A stretch of 64,000 nucleotides of DNA from Salinicola corii (GTDB lineage: Bacteria > Pseudomonadota > Gammaproteobacteria > Pseudomonadales > Halomonadaceae): contig NZ_VTPX01000008.1 of NCBI RefSeq assembly GCF_008298015.1, positions 124,001-188,000 of the forward strand, read 5' to 3'. A model generated the notes under the pieces. The model was not told the DNA's origin, ran no database searches, and saw nothing but the letters and a program-made list of their open reading frames with translations. The position numbers and the translations under genes were made by a program. This document shows, one piece after another, positions 1 to 9,750 of this stretch. Position 1 is the first letter of the stretch. Each line of letters starts with the position of its first letter.

Positions 1-200
1 GGCGCCTGCTCGCCTTCGTCCAGGCCGGGCACCGAGCCGGCGCCCTGCGCGAGACGCTGGCCGACGATCACTTCATCGCCGCCTTCTACTGCATCATCGA
101 CGGGCTGCTGTCGGAAACCTTCATGTACGAAAGGCCGGAACTGGAACGCCGGTTCGAAGGCGTCTGGTCGGTATTCTGGACGGGCGTGAAGGCAGGCTGA
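1..200 (+). CDS. TetR-family regulator, C-terminal end (partial)
   Basis: The reading frame that enters from the left edge (first full codon at base 3) runs 65 codons to a TGA at 198-200. The peptide contains GALRETLADDHFIAAF followed by a helix with GLLSET, which resembles the last helices of the ligand-binding/dimerisation domain of TetR/AcrR regulators. The DNA-binding domain lies outside the window, so neither target nor ligand can be said. The gene ends immediately before the stop of a convergent methyltransferase-like gene. Family placement rests only on this C-terminal pattern. Confidence 0.55.
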   Translation, partial: RLLAFVQAGHRAGALRETLADDHFIAAFYCIIDGLLSETFMYERPELERRFEGVWSVFWTGVKAG

Positions 201-800
201 TCAGCCTTCGTCGGGCTTGCGATAAGCCTGATAGCAGTGCTGGTTGCGCTCGAGGGCGATCAACGAGTGGGTGTCGAGGCCGGGAATATCGGCAATTTCC
301 ATTCCATCCAGCGCGGCGATGGTGTCGGGCGGGCAGTTGTTTCGCGGCGATATATCGTTCCACCCCAGCAGGAACAGGCCGCCGGGCTTGAGGCAGGTCG
401 TCGCGCCGGCAAAAGCGGCTTCCACCGCGTCGGGCTCGTCCAGCCCCCACCCCAGCACACCGTTGCAGATAACCGCATCGAGGCTGTTTGCCGCGACATG
501 CTCGGTGATGTTGGTCATGTTGGCCACGATATGCGGGTCACCGCCGAAAGCCGCCTTGGCAGGATCGATCTCCATCGTCATGACACGCTTGCGCGGCAGC
601 AGCCCAGGATAGTGGCGGGTATACCAGGCACACCCGACGAGCAGCAGCGACTCCACCGCCGGATCGCGGTTGAGCGCAGGCAACACCACGTCCTCGAGCA
701 GTCGTCGGTCGCCGTAGCGGTAACGCAGTATCCATCCACTCTTGTCGATCGTACCCAGCATTCGGGCGGCGGTGCGGTAGAGATCGGCCTTCGCTGGCAT
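201..800 (-). CDS. Class I SAM-dependent methyltransferase-like protein
   Basis: A protein of about 199 residues with a Rossmann-like pattern: a motif I strand LLLVGCAW, an acidic residue ending the second strand (MTMEID), an ICNGVL strand and a KPGG turn before a last hydrophobic strand. That order is typical of small class I methyltransferases of the methyltransf_11 type. The substrate is unknown. The start at 800 is chosen because AAGGA lies nine bases upstream. An in-frame ATG at 845 would add 15 residues but has no ribosome-binding site. It ends against the TetR gene tail-to-tail, with no spacer. Confidence 0.6.
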   Translation of the reverse strand: MPAKADLYRTAARMLGTIDKSGWILRYRYGDRRLLEDVVLPALNRDPAVESLLLVGCAWYTRHYPGLLPRKRVMTMEIDPAKAAFGGDPHIVANMTNITEHVAANSLDAVICNGVLGWGLDEPDAVEAAFAGATTCLKPGGLFLLGWNDISPRNNCPPDTIAALDGMEIADIPGLDTHSLIALERNQHCYQAYRKPDEG

Positions 801-900
801 CCAGTCACGTCCTTGTCGTGGCAGTCTCGGCGTTCGAATCTCCATCTAAGCGTGTTAACTGCCACGAGACAATAGCGACCGATATCGTCTCGAGACAGCG

Positions 901-1677
901 TCAGCCTGCGCGCTGCTCCCGTGTCTTCTTGATCAGATCGTAGGCGTTGCTGATCTCGCTGGTGCGCTCCTTGGCCATCTCGCGCATGCTCTCGGGCAGC
1001 CCTTTGCCGGCCAGCTTGTCGGGATGATTCTCGCTCATCAGCTTGCGATAGGCGCGCTTGAGCTCGGCGTCGGAGGCGTCCTCGGAGACGCCCAGCACGC
1101 GATAGGCGTCTTCCAGCGACTGACCGCTGCTCGCTCCGCCGGCTCCCTGATGGGCGCCGCCGCGCAACATCGCTTCGATCTGCTGGATCTCGGCTTCGGA
1201 GAAGCCAAGACCTCTAGCCACGCGAAGCAACATGTCATGCTCGGCGGGATGCATCTGGCCGTCGGCGGCGATCGCCGCCAGTTGCACCTGCAGGAACACC
1301 TGCAGCAGCGCGCGCTGGCCGCCGGTAACGCGTCGGACCGTTTCCACCTCGGCGTCGAGGTCGAACTCCGGCGACTTGCCGCGATTGAATGCTGACTTGG
1401 CCCGCTCGCGCATCTCCCCGCTCAGATTGAGGCGATCGAACAGCATCTCCGCCGTGCGGATCTCGTCTTGAGTGATATGGCCGTCGACCTTGCACACGCA
1501 GCCCATCACCGCGAAGGTCGACTCCAGGAACTGGTGCTGGATATTGACCACGCGCCCCACCAGCGAGTTGCGCAGTTTCCGGCTGATCCACCAGCCGATG
1601 GCGGCACCGATCAGAAGGCCCGGCAATTTGCCGAAGAGATAGCCGATGGCGGCGCCGATCAGAATGGCAATTGACAT
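901..1677 (-). CDS. djlA: DjlA-like membrane-anchored DnaJ co-chaperone
   Basis: The 258-residue protein starts with a glycine-rich hydrophobic segment (about residues 4-31, with repeated GAAIG) typical of the DjlA membrane anchor. It continues with a TerB-like helical domain (about 48-172) containing acidic metal-site-like helices (KVDGHITQDE and AADGQMHPAE). A flexible GA/GS linker leads to a C-terminal J domain with the HPD triad at 218-220. This J domain is expected to stimulate DnaK ATPase from the inner membrane. The gene ends the group dxs-djlA on this strand, 10 bases after dxs starts its own reading frame downstream in the opposite sense of numbering; co-transcription with dxs is plausible. 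Confidence 0.88.
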   Translation of the reverse strand: MSIAILIGAAIGYLFGKLPGLLIGAAIGWWISRKLRNSLVGRVVNIQHQFLESTFAVMGCVCKVDGHITQDEIRTAEMLFDRLNLSGEMRERAKSAFNRGKSPEFDLDAEVETVRRVTGGQRALLQVFLQVQLAAIAADGQMHPAEHDMLLRVARGLGFSEAEIQQIEAMLRGGAHQGAGGASSGQSLEDAYRVLGVSEDASDAELKRAYRKLMSENHPDKLAGKGLPESMREMAKERTSEISNAYDLIKKTREQRAG

Positions 1678-1687
1678 GAAAGTCCTA

Positions 1688-3676
1688 TCAGTCGTTGTTG
1701 GTGTTCAAGCGTTGACGGATGGCGGCCTCGATCCCCGGGGCGTCCAGGCCGCAATCGCGCAGTAGCTCGGCGGGCTTGCCATGTTCGACGAAGGCATCGG
1801 GAATCCCCAGGTTGAGCACCTGGGCCTCGACGCCTTCCGCTGCCAGTAGTTCGTTGACGCCGCTACCCGCGCCGCCGGCCACCACGTTTTCCTCCAGCGT
1901 CACCAGCAGATCGTGATTCCGTGCGACCGCCACGATCGCCTCCCGGTCCAGCGGCTTCACCGAGCGCATGTTGAGGTGCGTCGCATCGAGCTGCTCGGCG
2001 ACCTCGGCAGCCGGCGTATTGAGACTACCGAAAACCAACAGCGCAACACGCTTCTCCGGCGCGGCCGATTCCCGCCGCAGCTCGGACTTGCCGATCGGCA
2101 CGCGAGCTTTCAGGTCCGTCGGGATTTCGCTGCCGGGCCCGGTTCCGCGCGGATAGCGCACCGCGGCAGGGCCCTCGTGATGGTAGGCGGTCGACAACAT
2201 CGCCCGGCACTCGGCCTCGTCCGCCGGCGCCAGAATGATCATGCCCGGCACGCAGCGCAGATAGGAGAGGTCCAGCGCACCGTGATGCGTCGGGCCATCC
2301 TCGCCGACGAGACCGGCCCGATCGATGGCAAAGGTCACATCGAGATGCTGGACGGCGACGTCGTGAATCAGCTGATCGTAGCCGCGCTGCAGGAAGGTCG
2401 AGTAGATCGCGACGACCGGCTTCATCGCCTCGCAGGCCATGCCGGCCGCCAGCGTCACTGCATGCTGCTCGGCGATCGCCACGTCGTAGTAGCGCTCGGG
2501 ATAGGTCTGCGAGAAGCGGATCAGGTCCGAGCCTTCGCGCATCGCCGGCGTAATCCCGATCAACCTTTGATCCTCGGCCGCCATGTCGCACAGCCAGTCG
2601 CCGAAGACGTTGCAATACTTGCGCGGCTTCGGGCGCACTAATTCATCCGTGCGCGGCTTCGGGTCCGCCATCGATTCGGACGCCCCAACCTCGCTCGCCG
2701 GTGGCGTGGTCGCATCCACCGCCGGTGGCTTCGGCGGCGTCTTCTCCAGCTTGGTGATCGCGTGGAAGCCAATGGGATCGGCTTCCGCCGGCCGGAAACC
2801 GCGCCCCTTACGGGTGCGAACGTGGAGAAACTGCGGACCATCGAGGTCGCGCACGGCTTCCAGTGCCTGATTCAGCGCCGCCAGATCGTGGCCGTCGATC
2901 GGCCCGAGATAGTTGAAGCCCATCTCCTCGAACAGCGTCGCCGGACTGATCATGCCTTTGACGTGTTCTTCGGTGCGCCGCGCGAACTCGAGCGCCCCGG
3001 GCAGGTGCGAGAGCATCCGCTTGCCGTTCTCACGCATGACGGTGTACGGCTTGCTGGTCAGTATTCGCGTTAGATAACTGGCCATGCCACCGACGTTTTC
3101 CGAGATCGACATCTCGTTGTCGTTGAGCACGACGAGCAGGTTGGCGTTGACGTGGCCGGCGTGGGCCAGCGCCTCGAACGCCATGCCCGCCGTCAACGCG
3201 CCGTCGCCAATAATCGCGCAGACACGACGTGTCTCGCTCTTGGTCCGGGCGCTCAGCGCCATGCCCAACGCCGCCGAGATCGACGTGCTCGAGTGGCCGA
3301 CCCCGAAGGTGTCGAACGGAGACTCTTCGCGCCGTGGAAACGCTGCCAGCCCACCATACTGGCGGATGCTGGACAACGCCTCGCGCCGCCCGGTCAAGAT
3401 CTTGTGCGGGTAGGCCTGGTGGCCAACGTCCCACACCAGCCGGTCATGAGGCGTCTCCAACGCACGGTGCAGCGCCACGGTCAGCTCGACAACGCCGAGG
3501 CCAGCGCCGAAATGACCGCCACTACAGCCTACGCTGTATAGCAGGTAGGCGCGCAGCTCGTCGGCGACCTGTCGCTGTTGAGACAGAGACAGCGTGCGCA
3601 GACTCGCCGGCGACTCGAGCGTGTCGAGCAGCGGGGTGAATGGGCGCTGAGTAGGGATTTCATCGAACAGCTTCAT
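1688..3676 (-). CDS. dxs: 1-deoxy-D-xylulose-5-phosphate synthase
   Basis: Encodes 662 residues, slightly longer than the usual 620, with the extra length in a Pro/Ala-rich linker around residues 310-350 between the N-terminal TPP domain and the central domain. It condenses pyruvate with glyceraldehyde 3-phosphate using thiamine diphosphate, the first step of the MEP isoprenoid pathway. Visible signatures are the TPP motif GDGALTAG...NDN, the central-domain catalytic glutamate region AIAEQHAVT, and [15 protein letters not shown]. The ATG at 3674-3676 lies 16 bases after the ispA stop, in the common gammaproteobacterial order xseB-ispA-dxs. Confidence 0.96.
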   Translation of the reverse strand: MKLFDEIPTQRPFTPLLDTLESPASLRTLSLSQQRQVADELRAYLLYSVGCSGGHFGAGLGVVELTVALHRALETPHDRLVWDVGHQAYPHKILTGRREALSSIRQYGGLAAFPRREESPFDTFGVGHSSTSISAALGMALSARTKSETRRVCAIIGDGALTAGMAFEALAHAGHVNANLLVVLNDNEMSISENVGGMASYLTRILTSKPYTVMRENGKRMLSHLPGALEFARRTEEHVKGMISPATLFEEMGFNYLGPIDGHDLAALNQALEAVRDLDGPQFLHVRTRKGRGFRPAEADPIGFHAITKLEKTPPKPPAVDATTPPASEVGASESMADPKPRTDELVRPKPRKYCNVFGDWLCDMAAEDQRLIGITPAMREGSDLIRFSQTYPERYYDVAIAEQHAVTLAAGMACEAMKPVVAIYSTFLQRGYDQLIHDVAVQHLDVTFAIDRAGLVGEDGPTHHGALDLSYLRCVPGMIILAPADEAECRAMLSTAYHHEGPAAVRYPRGTGPGSEIPTDLKARVPIGKSELRRESAAPEKRVALLVFGSLNTPAAEVAEQLDATHLNMRSVKPLDREAIVAVARNHDLLVTLEENVVAGGAGSGVNELLAAEGVEAQVLNLGIPDAFVEHGKPAELLRDCGLDAPGIEAAIRQRLNTNND

Positions 3677-3692
3677 AAAAGTCGTTACCGGG

Positions 3693-4583
3693 TCAGTGAT
3701 CGCGATCGATCATGAAACGGGCCAGAGCCGCCAGTGACAGGCCTGCCTCGCCCAGCGGCTGCAGGGCCTCGAGCGCCTCTTCGAGCAGGTCGAGAGCGCG
3801 GTCACGGGCCTGCGCGACACCGAGAAGAGCAGGATAGGTGGGTTTGTCGCGGCGCGCGTCGGCGCCGGAGGTCTTGCCCAGCGTCCGGGTGTCGCCGGTG
3901 ACGTCGAGAACGTCGTCGTGAATCTGAAATGCCAGCCCCATCGCCGCGGCGTAGCGGTCCAGCGCCGCGATTCTGGGATCGGACTCCTCGACCGCAACCA
4001 GCGCCCCCAGGCGCACGGCGGCACGGATCAACGCCCCGGTCTTGTGCTGGTGCATCATTTGCAGTGCCGCAAGATCCATCGGCGCGCCGACGGCACCGAG
4101 ATCGATCGCCTGCCCCGCCGCCATGCCATCCCGGCCGGCGGCCTGGGCGAGCGTGGTGACCAAGGCCGCCAGACGCGGATGCGGCCTGGAGGCGAGCGCC
4201 TCGAACGCCAGCGTCTGCAGCGCATCGCCGGCCAGAATGGCCAGCGGCTCGTCGAAGGCACGATGAACCGTCGGTCGGCCGCGGCGAAGGTCGTCGTCGT
4301 CCATCGCCGGCAGATCGTCATGGACCAGTGAGTAGGCATGGATCATCTCGATCGCCGCCGCCGGCGCATCCAGCGCGTCGTCCCCGGCCCCGAGCGCACG
4401 GCCGGCGAGATAGACCAGCACCGGACGCAGCCGCTTGCCCGTTCCCAGCACGCTGTAACGGAGTGCGTCGTCGAGGGCGGCACAGCTACCGTTCTGGCGA
4501 TTGAGCCAGCCGGTCAAGACGTGCTCGCTGCGTGATCGCGCCGCGTCGATTCCCGCCGCGACGCCGGGGTGATCAGCGCTCAT
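3693..4583 (-). CDS. ispA: Farnesyl diphosphate (polyprenyl) synthase
   Basis: Encodes 296 residues matching short-chain trans-prenyl synthases. The first aspartate-rich motif is [14 protein letters not shown], the second is IHDDVLD, and there is a conserved GKRLRP near the N-terminus for binding isopentenyl diphosphate. It makes farnesyl diphosphate from IPP and DMAPP for quinone and undecaprenyl synthesis. The start MSADHPG at 4583 gives the usual length and overlaps the xseB stop by 11 bases, indicating translational coupling. A longer in-frame extension to 4688 lies entirely inside xseB and is low-complexity, so it was not used. Confidence 0.95.
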   Translation of the reverse strand: MSADHPGVAAGIDAARSRSEHVLTGWLNRQNGSCAALDDALRYSVLGTGKRLRPVLVYLAGRALGAGDDALDAPAAAIEMIHAYSLVHDDLPAMDDDDLRRGRPTVHRAFDEPLAILAGDALQTLAFEALASRPHPRLAALVTTLAQAAGRDGMAAGQAIDLGAVGAPMDLAALQMMHQHKTGALIRAAVRLGALVAVEESDPRIAALDRYAAAMGLAFQIHDDVLDVTGDTRTLGKTSGADARRDKPTYPALLGVAQARDRALDLLEEALEALQPLGEAGLSLAALARFMIDRDH

Positions 4584-4851
4584 CGTCCGGCTCCCGAGTC
4601 TCGAACGGCACGGACTGCAGGCTACCGTCGCCCTGTTCGAGCAGTGCCTGGACCTTGAGTTCGGCGCTGTCGAGGCGGTGCTGGGCATCCCGTGTCAGCC
4701 GGATGCCGCGCTCGAAGGCGCTCAGCGAGGCCTCCAGCGTCAGTTCGCCGGATTCGAGTTGAGCCACGAGCGTCTCGAGCCGATCCAGCGTCGCGGCGAA
4801 GTCCTTGGGGGCGTCCTGGGAAACGTCCTTGTCAGCCATCTTGTCGGGCAT
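4573..4851 (-). CDS. xseB: Exodeoxyribonuclease VII small subunit
   Basis: A 92-residue protein with the XseB helical hairpin: FAATLDRLETLVAQLESG, then LTLEASLSAFERGI, then DAQHRLDSAELKVQ. It partners the XseA large subunit (not in the window) to degrade single-stranded DNA. The first residues contain two possible starts (MPDKM); the outer ATG at 4851 is kept. It is the first gene of the xseB-ispA-dxs unit, with a candidate promoter near 4955. Confidence 0.92.
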   Translation of the reverse strand: MPDKMADKDVSQDAPKDFAATLDRLETLVAQLESGELTLEASLSAFERGIRLTRDAQHRLDSAELKVQALLEQGDGSLQSVPFETREPDDER

Positions 4852-4954
4852 GGGGCTCTCGTGTCATCGCTCGCGGCCATCCAAATGATGCCGGGAGCTC
4901 TCTTCGAGGCGCGAACGTCCGGATAACGCCACGCCAGTTCGGAAACGGCTTCCC

Positions 4955-4960
4955 AGTATA
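4955..4960 (-). promoter_or_regulatory. Candidate -10 element for xseB-ispA-dxs
   Basis: TATACT on the minus strand, about 105 bases upstream of the xseB ATG. No good -35 hexamer lies 16-18 bases further upstream, so this is only a weak promoter call. Confidence 0.3.
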
Positions 4961-5001
4961 CACCGCCGCCCGGGGGGGACGTCTGCCCCCGACGGCAAAT
5001 C

Positions 5002-5033
5002 CTGAACGGGCGGCCTCGTGGCCGCCCGTTCAG
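5002..5033. terminator. Perfect GC-rich hairpin, terminator-like
   Basis: CTGAACGGGCGGCC, loop TCGT, then its exact complement: a 14-bp stem with a tetraloop. No T-run follows on either strand. It lies in a divergent region, where a terminator is not expected, so it could end a small transcript or act as an mRNA leader structure. Confidence 0.45.
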
Positions 5034-5244
5034 GGCTGGGCGATGCACGCGGTGGATGCATCCGCTTCACGTTGAAGCCGCGTCATTTTCATCCTGCCCT
5101 GCGGAGCCTGTGTTAAGCTGTGCGCCCGCTGGCGCCGCCGAGGCGGAGGCTTCCCGCCCCGGTTCGCCAGATCTTCCCCATGAACGCGACGACGCTCGTC
5201 ATGCCACCGTCGCCACAAGCCGATGAAGAAGGGTTGATCCACCA

Positions 5245-6495
<1,251 letters not shown>

Positions 6496-6537
6496 AGAAC
6501 GACAACCAGACCTGAAAAGATGTCTCGATGAGCCGAT

Positions 6538-6567
6538 GCAGCAAGCCACCCACGGGCTGCTTGCTGC
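6538..6567. terminator. Hairpin after serA, possible bidirectional terminator
   Basis: GCAGCAAGC at 6538-6546 pairs perfectly with GCTTGCTGC at 6559-6567 around a 12-base loop. It lies between serA and the convergent lipoprotein gene. There is no T-tract, so termination by this hairpin alone is uncertain. Confidence 0.4.
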
Positions 6568-6593
6568 GTCAGGTCCCAGGGAATGCCAAGCGC

Positions 6594-6773
6594 CTACGGC
6601 AACTCGCCAGTGCCATTCTGACCGCGGGAAGCGTCCGCCGGATTACTGGTTGGCCCTTCCTGGGGCACCCCGGGCTTCACCTCGCGCTGGCCATCGTTGT
6701 AGCGGTTGAACGTGCAGCCGCTGACGAGGGAGAGCAAGACCAGGGCTCCGACAAACGGGATGAAAGTACGCAT
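6594..6773 (-). CDS. Small predicted lipoprotein
   Basis: A 59-residue protein beginning MRTFIPFVGALVLLSLVSGC. The short charged start, hydrophobic core and LVSGC lipobox predict signal peptidase II cleavage and lipidation at Cys20. The remaining 39 residues are hydrophilic, rich in Gly, Pro, Asn and Gln, with no recognised domain. The ATG at 6773 is preceded by GGAA; a longer frame to 6845 has no ribosome-binding site. It follows the TonB receptor gene on the same strand after 86 bases, but a functional link is not shown. Confidence 0.7.
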   Translation of the reverse strand: MRTFIPFVGALVLLSLVSGCTFNRYNDGQREVKPGVPQEGPTSNPADASRGQNGTGELP

Positions 6774-6859
6774 AACGGTTCCTTGAATCATCGATGATGG
6801 CGGCGATACGCCGTCGCCGCTCTGGTGTTTTCCACCTTGAGGCATCGGGCTGCGATGCG

Positions 6860-8932
6860 TCAGAAGTCGACTCCGATACCAGCATAGACCGTTCGTCCCG
6901 GCGCTGGCTCGAAATAGCGGTCGTTACTGGCATTGATACGCACGTTGGCGTAATGCTCGACATCGAACAGGTTGCGAACGCCACCGTAGAGCTTGAGCAC
7001 GGTATCGCCGCCCAGACGCCAGCCATCACCTCCGCGCAGGTTGACCAGCCAGTAGTCGCCGACGTGAACGTCGTTGGCGTTGTCGGCCACCATATCGCCG
7101 ACGTACTGCGTCTCGAGCGCCGCGAAGCGCCGATCCAGTCCCTGCCAGGTCAGCCGATTGACCCAGGTCTGCTCCGGCAGTCCGGGGATGCGATTGCCAT
7201 CGAAATCATTTCCAGTCTGGTCTTCGTAACTATCGAACTCGTAGCTGGCCAGCGTCAGCGCGCTGTCGATTCGCCAGCTCGGATCGAACTGCCAGCCCAG
7301 GGCGAGTTCGATGCCGTCACGATCGCTGTCGCCGGCATTCTCGTAGAAGGTACGTCCGTCATCGCCCTCGTAGGGCACCAGTTCGTCGCGGACACGCACC
7401 GAGAACAGCGCCACGTCGTAGTCGAGGCCGTTGTCGAAATTGCCGCGCAGACCGATCTCGCGATTCCAGGACTTCTGCGGCTCGATATCCGGATTGAAAC
7501 CACCGATGCCAGCGGGATTGGCGAACTCGGAGAAGGTCGGCGTCTCGTAGGTGGTACCGGTATTGACGTAGACCTGATGGTGGCGACGGTAGCGGTAGCT
7601 CAACCCGGCCGAGCCGCTCCATTGATGGAAAGTGCGATCGCCGCTGTTGTCGCCATCACTGAGATAGTCGTCATCGATATCGAGATCGACCCGGTCGTAG
7701 CGCCCCCCCAGCGACAGCGTCCAGCGCTCGGTCAGATCGAGATCGCCCTGCAGGAAGGTGCCGACCGAGGTTGCCGTCTGGGTCTCGTCGGCGACCTTGT
7801 CGGTCACGTCGCCATTGAAAGCGACGTTCTTGCGTCCGCGATCGTCTTTCTGCCGCGCCAGGTCGAGTCCCGCCACATAGCGCAGCGGCATGTCGCCCAC
7901 GCTCAACGTCTGGTGATACTCGGCGCTGGCACCATAATAATCGCGGTTGTAGTCGATCAGGCTATCGCCGGGATAAGGCAACTGCTGTTCGAAATCCCGC
8001 TTGAGATAGAACCCCTTGAGGTAGAACTCACCGGGGCCGGCCGACAGATCCTCGTACTGCAGACCCAGCACCTGCTGATCGACCGACTGGCCGGTGTCGT
8101 ACTCCTCGGTGAACGCCCCTGCCCGGTCGCGATCCTCATGGACCTGCTCGCGGGTCAAGCCGCCTGGATCTTCCGAGCGCGGGTTGTCGAGCAGGTTGAC
8201 GATGGCCGTCAGCGCGCGATCGCTACCCAGCTCGCGGCGCAGCTTGGCGTTGAGCAGGTACTTCTCGGTCGAACTGTGATCGCGATAGCCATCGACGGCG
8301 AGCGCGGAAACGCTGACGTGATGCGACCACGGGCCGTTGACGCCGCCGTTGCTGACCGAGGCTTTGCGATAACCGTCGCTGCCGCCCTCGATACGGATAT
8401 GGCTGCCGGGGTCGTCGCTGCCATCGGCGGTGGTGACGCTGATCACACCGCCGGCGGCGTTACCGTACTGGACGGCGGCCGGTCCGCGAATCACCTCGAT
8501 GCGTTCGGCGCTGTCGAGATCGATGGCGTCGAGCTGGGCCTGGCCATCGGGCAGGGTATAGGGAATACCATCGACGACGACGGTGATCCCGCGCACACCG
8601 AACGGTGCCCGCGCGCCGAAGCCACGGATGGAGACCCGCTGACCCTGGGCGAAGTTGTCGCGATTCTGCAGGAAGAGACCGGGCACCGTGGCCAGCGACT
8701 CGTCCAGGCGAACCCGCTGCTGGCCCTGCTGGATCTCGTCGCGTTCGACCACCGAAACGGCGGCCGGCGTCGCGTAGAGCTCGCGGGAGAGTCGCGGCGC
8801 GGTGACCTCGATCACCGGCTGCGCCTGTGCCTGCGCGCGGGGCGAAGACGGTGCCGACGTGGGCTGCGCCAGCACGACGCCGGGCATGGCAGCGCCGAGG
8901 TACAGCGCCGTCGAGAGATAACGGAATTTCAT
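6860..8932 (-). CDS. TonB-dependent outer-membrane receptor, PqqU/YncD-like
   Basis: Encodes 690 residues: a signal peptide (MKFRYLSTALYLGAAMPGVV, cleaved near AQP), a TonB-box-like region (PVIEVTAPRLSRE), a plug domain of about 120 residues and a 22-strand-type barrel ending in GVDF. The plug stretches DESLATVPGLFLQNRDNFAQ, SIRGFGARAPFGVRGI, VVDGIPYTLPDGQ and YGNAAGGVISV match the pattern I recall for E. coli YncD (PqqU), a receptor for pyrroloquinoline quinone. Substrate identity is therefore an inference. The start at 8932 has AGGGAA upstream. I saw no Fur-box-like sequence in the leader. Confidence 0.85.
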   Translation of the reverse strand: MKFRYLSTALYLGAAMPGVVLAQPTSAPSSPRAQAQAQPVIEVTAPRLSRELYATPAAVSVVERDEIQQGQQRVRLDESLATVPGLFLQNRDNFAQGQRVSIRGFGARAPFGVRGITVVVDGIPYTLPDGQAQLDAIDLDSAERIEVIRGPAAVQYGNAAGGVISVTTADGSDDPGSHIRIEGGSDGYRKASVSNGGVNGPWSHHVSVSALAVDGYRDHSSTEKYLLNAKLRRELGSDRALTAIVNLLDNPRSEDPGGLTREQVHEDRDRAGAFTEEYDTGQSVDQQVLGLQYEDLSAGPGEFYLKGFYLKRDFEQQLPYPGDSLIDYNRDYYGASAEYHQTLSVGDMPLRYVAGLDLARQKDDRGRKNVAFNGDVTDKVADETQTATSVGTFLQGDLDLTERWTLSLGGRYDRVDLDIDDDYLSDGDNSGDRTFHQWSGSAGLSYRYRRHHQVYVNTGTTYETPTFSEFANPAGIGGFNPDIEPQKSWNREIGLRGNFDNGLDYDVALFSVRVRDELVPYEGDDGRTFYENAGDSDRDGIELALGWQFDPSWRIDSALTLASYEFDSYEDQTGNDFDGNRIPGLPEQTWVNRLTWQGLDRRFAALETQYVGDMVADNANDVHVGDYWLVNLRGGDGWRLGGDTVLKLYGGVRNLFDVEHYANVRINASNDRYFEPAPGRTVYAGIGVDF

Positions 8933-9030
8933 GGCGTTCCCTGCAATCAGAATGTCACCGCTTTTCCCGCGGCTTCGAATCACGATGTGGCGTCAGAGGC
9001 ATCATTCTTGCGCCTCGAGCCCACCCCCGC

Positions 9031-9104
9031 AAGGCGGCCCCGCCTTGGGCCGGATTGGCGAGAACCTGTTACCTCGACCATGCTGGAGGCGCCAACCCGG
9101 TAAC
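9031..9104 (+). promoter_or_regulatory. Structured 5' leader with potential pseudoknot before the SDR gene
   Basis: AAGGCGG/CCGCCTT forms a 7-bp stem at 9031-9046. TTGGCG (9055-9060) can pair with CGCCAA (9090-9095). GTTACC inside that loop (9068-9073) can pair with GGTAAC downstream (9099-9104), giving an H-type pseudoknot. It ends 27 bases before the AGGAGG of the SDR gene. I do not recognise it as a known riboswitch class. Confidence 0.3.
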
Positions 9105-9143
9105 CCTTCGCATCCATCCCGCATTAAGCAAGGAGGCTTGATC

Positions 9144-9668
9144 ATGGATCTGGCGATTCGCGGTAAAACGGCACTGATCACGGGCGCTCAGGGCGGCATC
9201 GGCCTGGCCACGGCCAAATGTCTCGCCGCCGAGGGCGTCAGTCTGGTTCTCAGCGACATGGACGCCGAGCTGCTCTCCCGTGCAGCCGACGAGATCGACG
9301 GTGATCCGCTCTGCGTCGTCGCCGACGTCACCGACCAGGCCGAGATCGACGCGCTGGTCCGCCAGGGCGTCGAACGCTTCGGCGCGATCGATATCGTCGT
9401 CCACGCCGCAGGCGTCACCGGTGCCAAGGGCGACCCGCTGGAACTCAGCGACGACGACTACGAACACGCCTGGCAGATCGACTGCACCTTCGAGGAAGCG
9501 ATCGAGAGCTTTCTGGAGGAGGAGCGCCCCGGGATCGTCGCCAAGCGCCGGGGCGAAGCCGACGAAGTGGCCTTCGTCATCGCCATGCTGGCGTCGCAGC
9601 ACGCCTCGTTCGTCAACGGCAGCAACGTGAGGGTGGACGGCGGCTCGGTCATCTCGGTCCAGAGTTGA
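9144..9668 (+). pseudogene. Short-chain dehydrogenase/reductase with large internal in-frame deletion
   Basis: The frame encodes only 174 residues, where classical SDRs have about 250. Residues 1-113 are a normal N-terminal half: cofactor motif TGAQGGIG at 13-20, the acidic NAD-type residue in LSDMD, and HAAG (the NAAG equivalent) at 87-90. From residue 114 the sequence jumps to a normal C-terminal end (EEAIESFLEEERPG to FVNGSNVRVDGG). The middle, which should hold the catalytic Ser and YxxxK, is missing without loss of frame. The ATG at 9144 follows a strong AGGAGG. It cannot be a working classical SDR; a coenzyme-binding remnant could still be made. Confidence 0.75.
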
Positions 9669-9701
9669 GGCGAATCGCGCCCCTCCCACCCACTGGCATG
9701 A

Positions 9702-9725
9702 AGAACGGGGCCGAAGCCCCGTTCT
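9702..9725. terminator. Bidirectional hairpin terminator between SDR remnant and DUF481 gene
   Basis: AGAACGGGGC, loop CGAA, GCCCCGTTCT: a perfect 10-bp stem with a stable tetraloop between the stops of two convergent genes. On the plus strand it is followed by a mixed GGTTCC, not a long T-run. Confidence 0.7.
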
Positions 9726-9750
9726 GGTTCCGCGTCTCTCGCCCGACGGA

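Larger units (their letters stand above)
4852..5244. other. Divergent intergenic region xseB / serA
   Basis: A 393-base gap between two divergently transcribed genes. It contains a TATACT hexamer on the minus strand (4955-4960) that could serve xseB, a perfect 14-bp hairpin at 5002-5033, and a leader in front of serA with no obvious strong promoter. I see no convincing small ORF; the reading frames present are arginine/proline-rich and lack ribosome-binding sites. Confidence 0.6.

Noticed and set aside
6794-9103. 769-codon open frame on the plus strand
   Set aside because: It lies exactly antisense to the TonB receptor, has no signal or known motif, and its composition is that expected opposite a high-GC gene.
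8933-9143. Cobalamin riboswitch for the TonB receptor
   Set aside because: I looked for the conserved B12-box and receptor-element sequences on the minus strand and did not find them.
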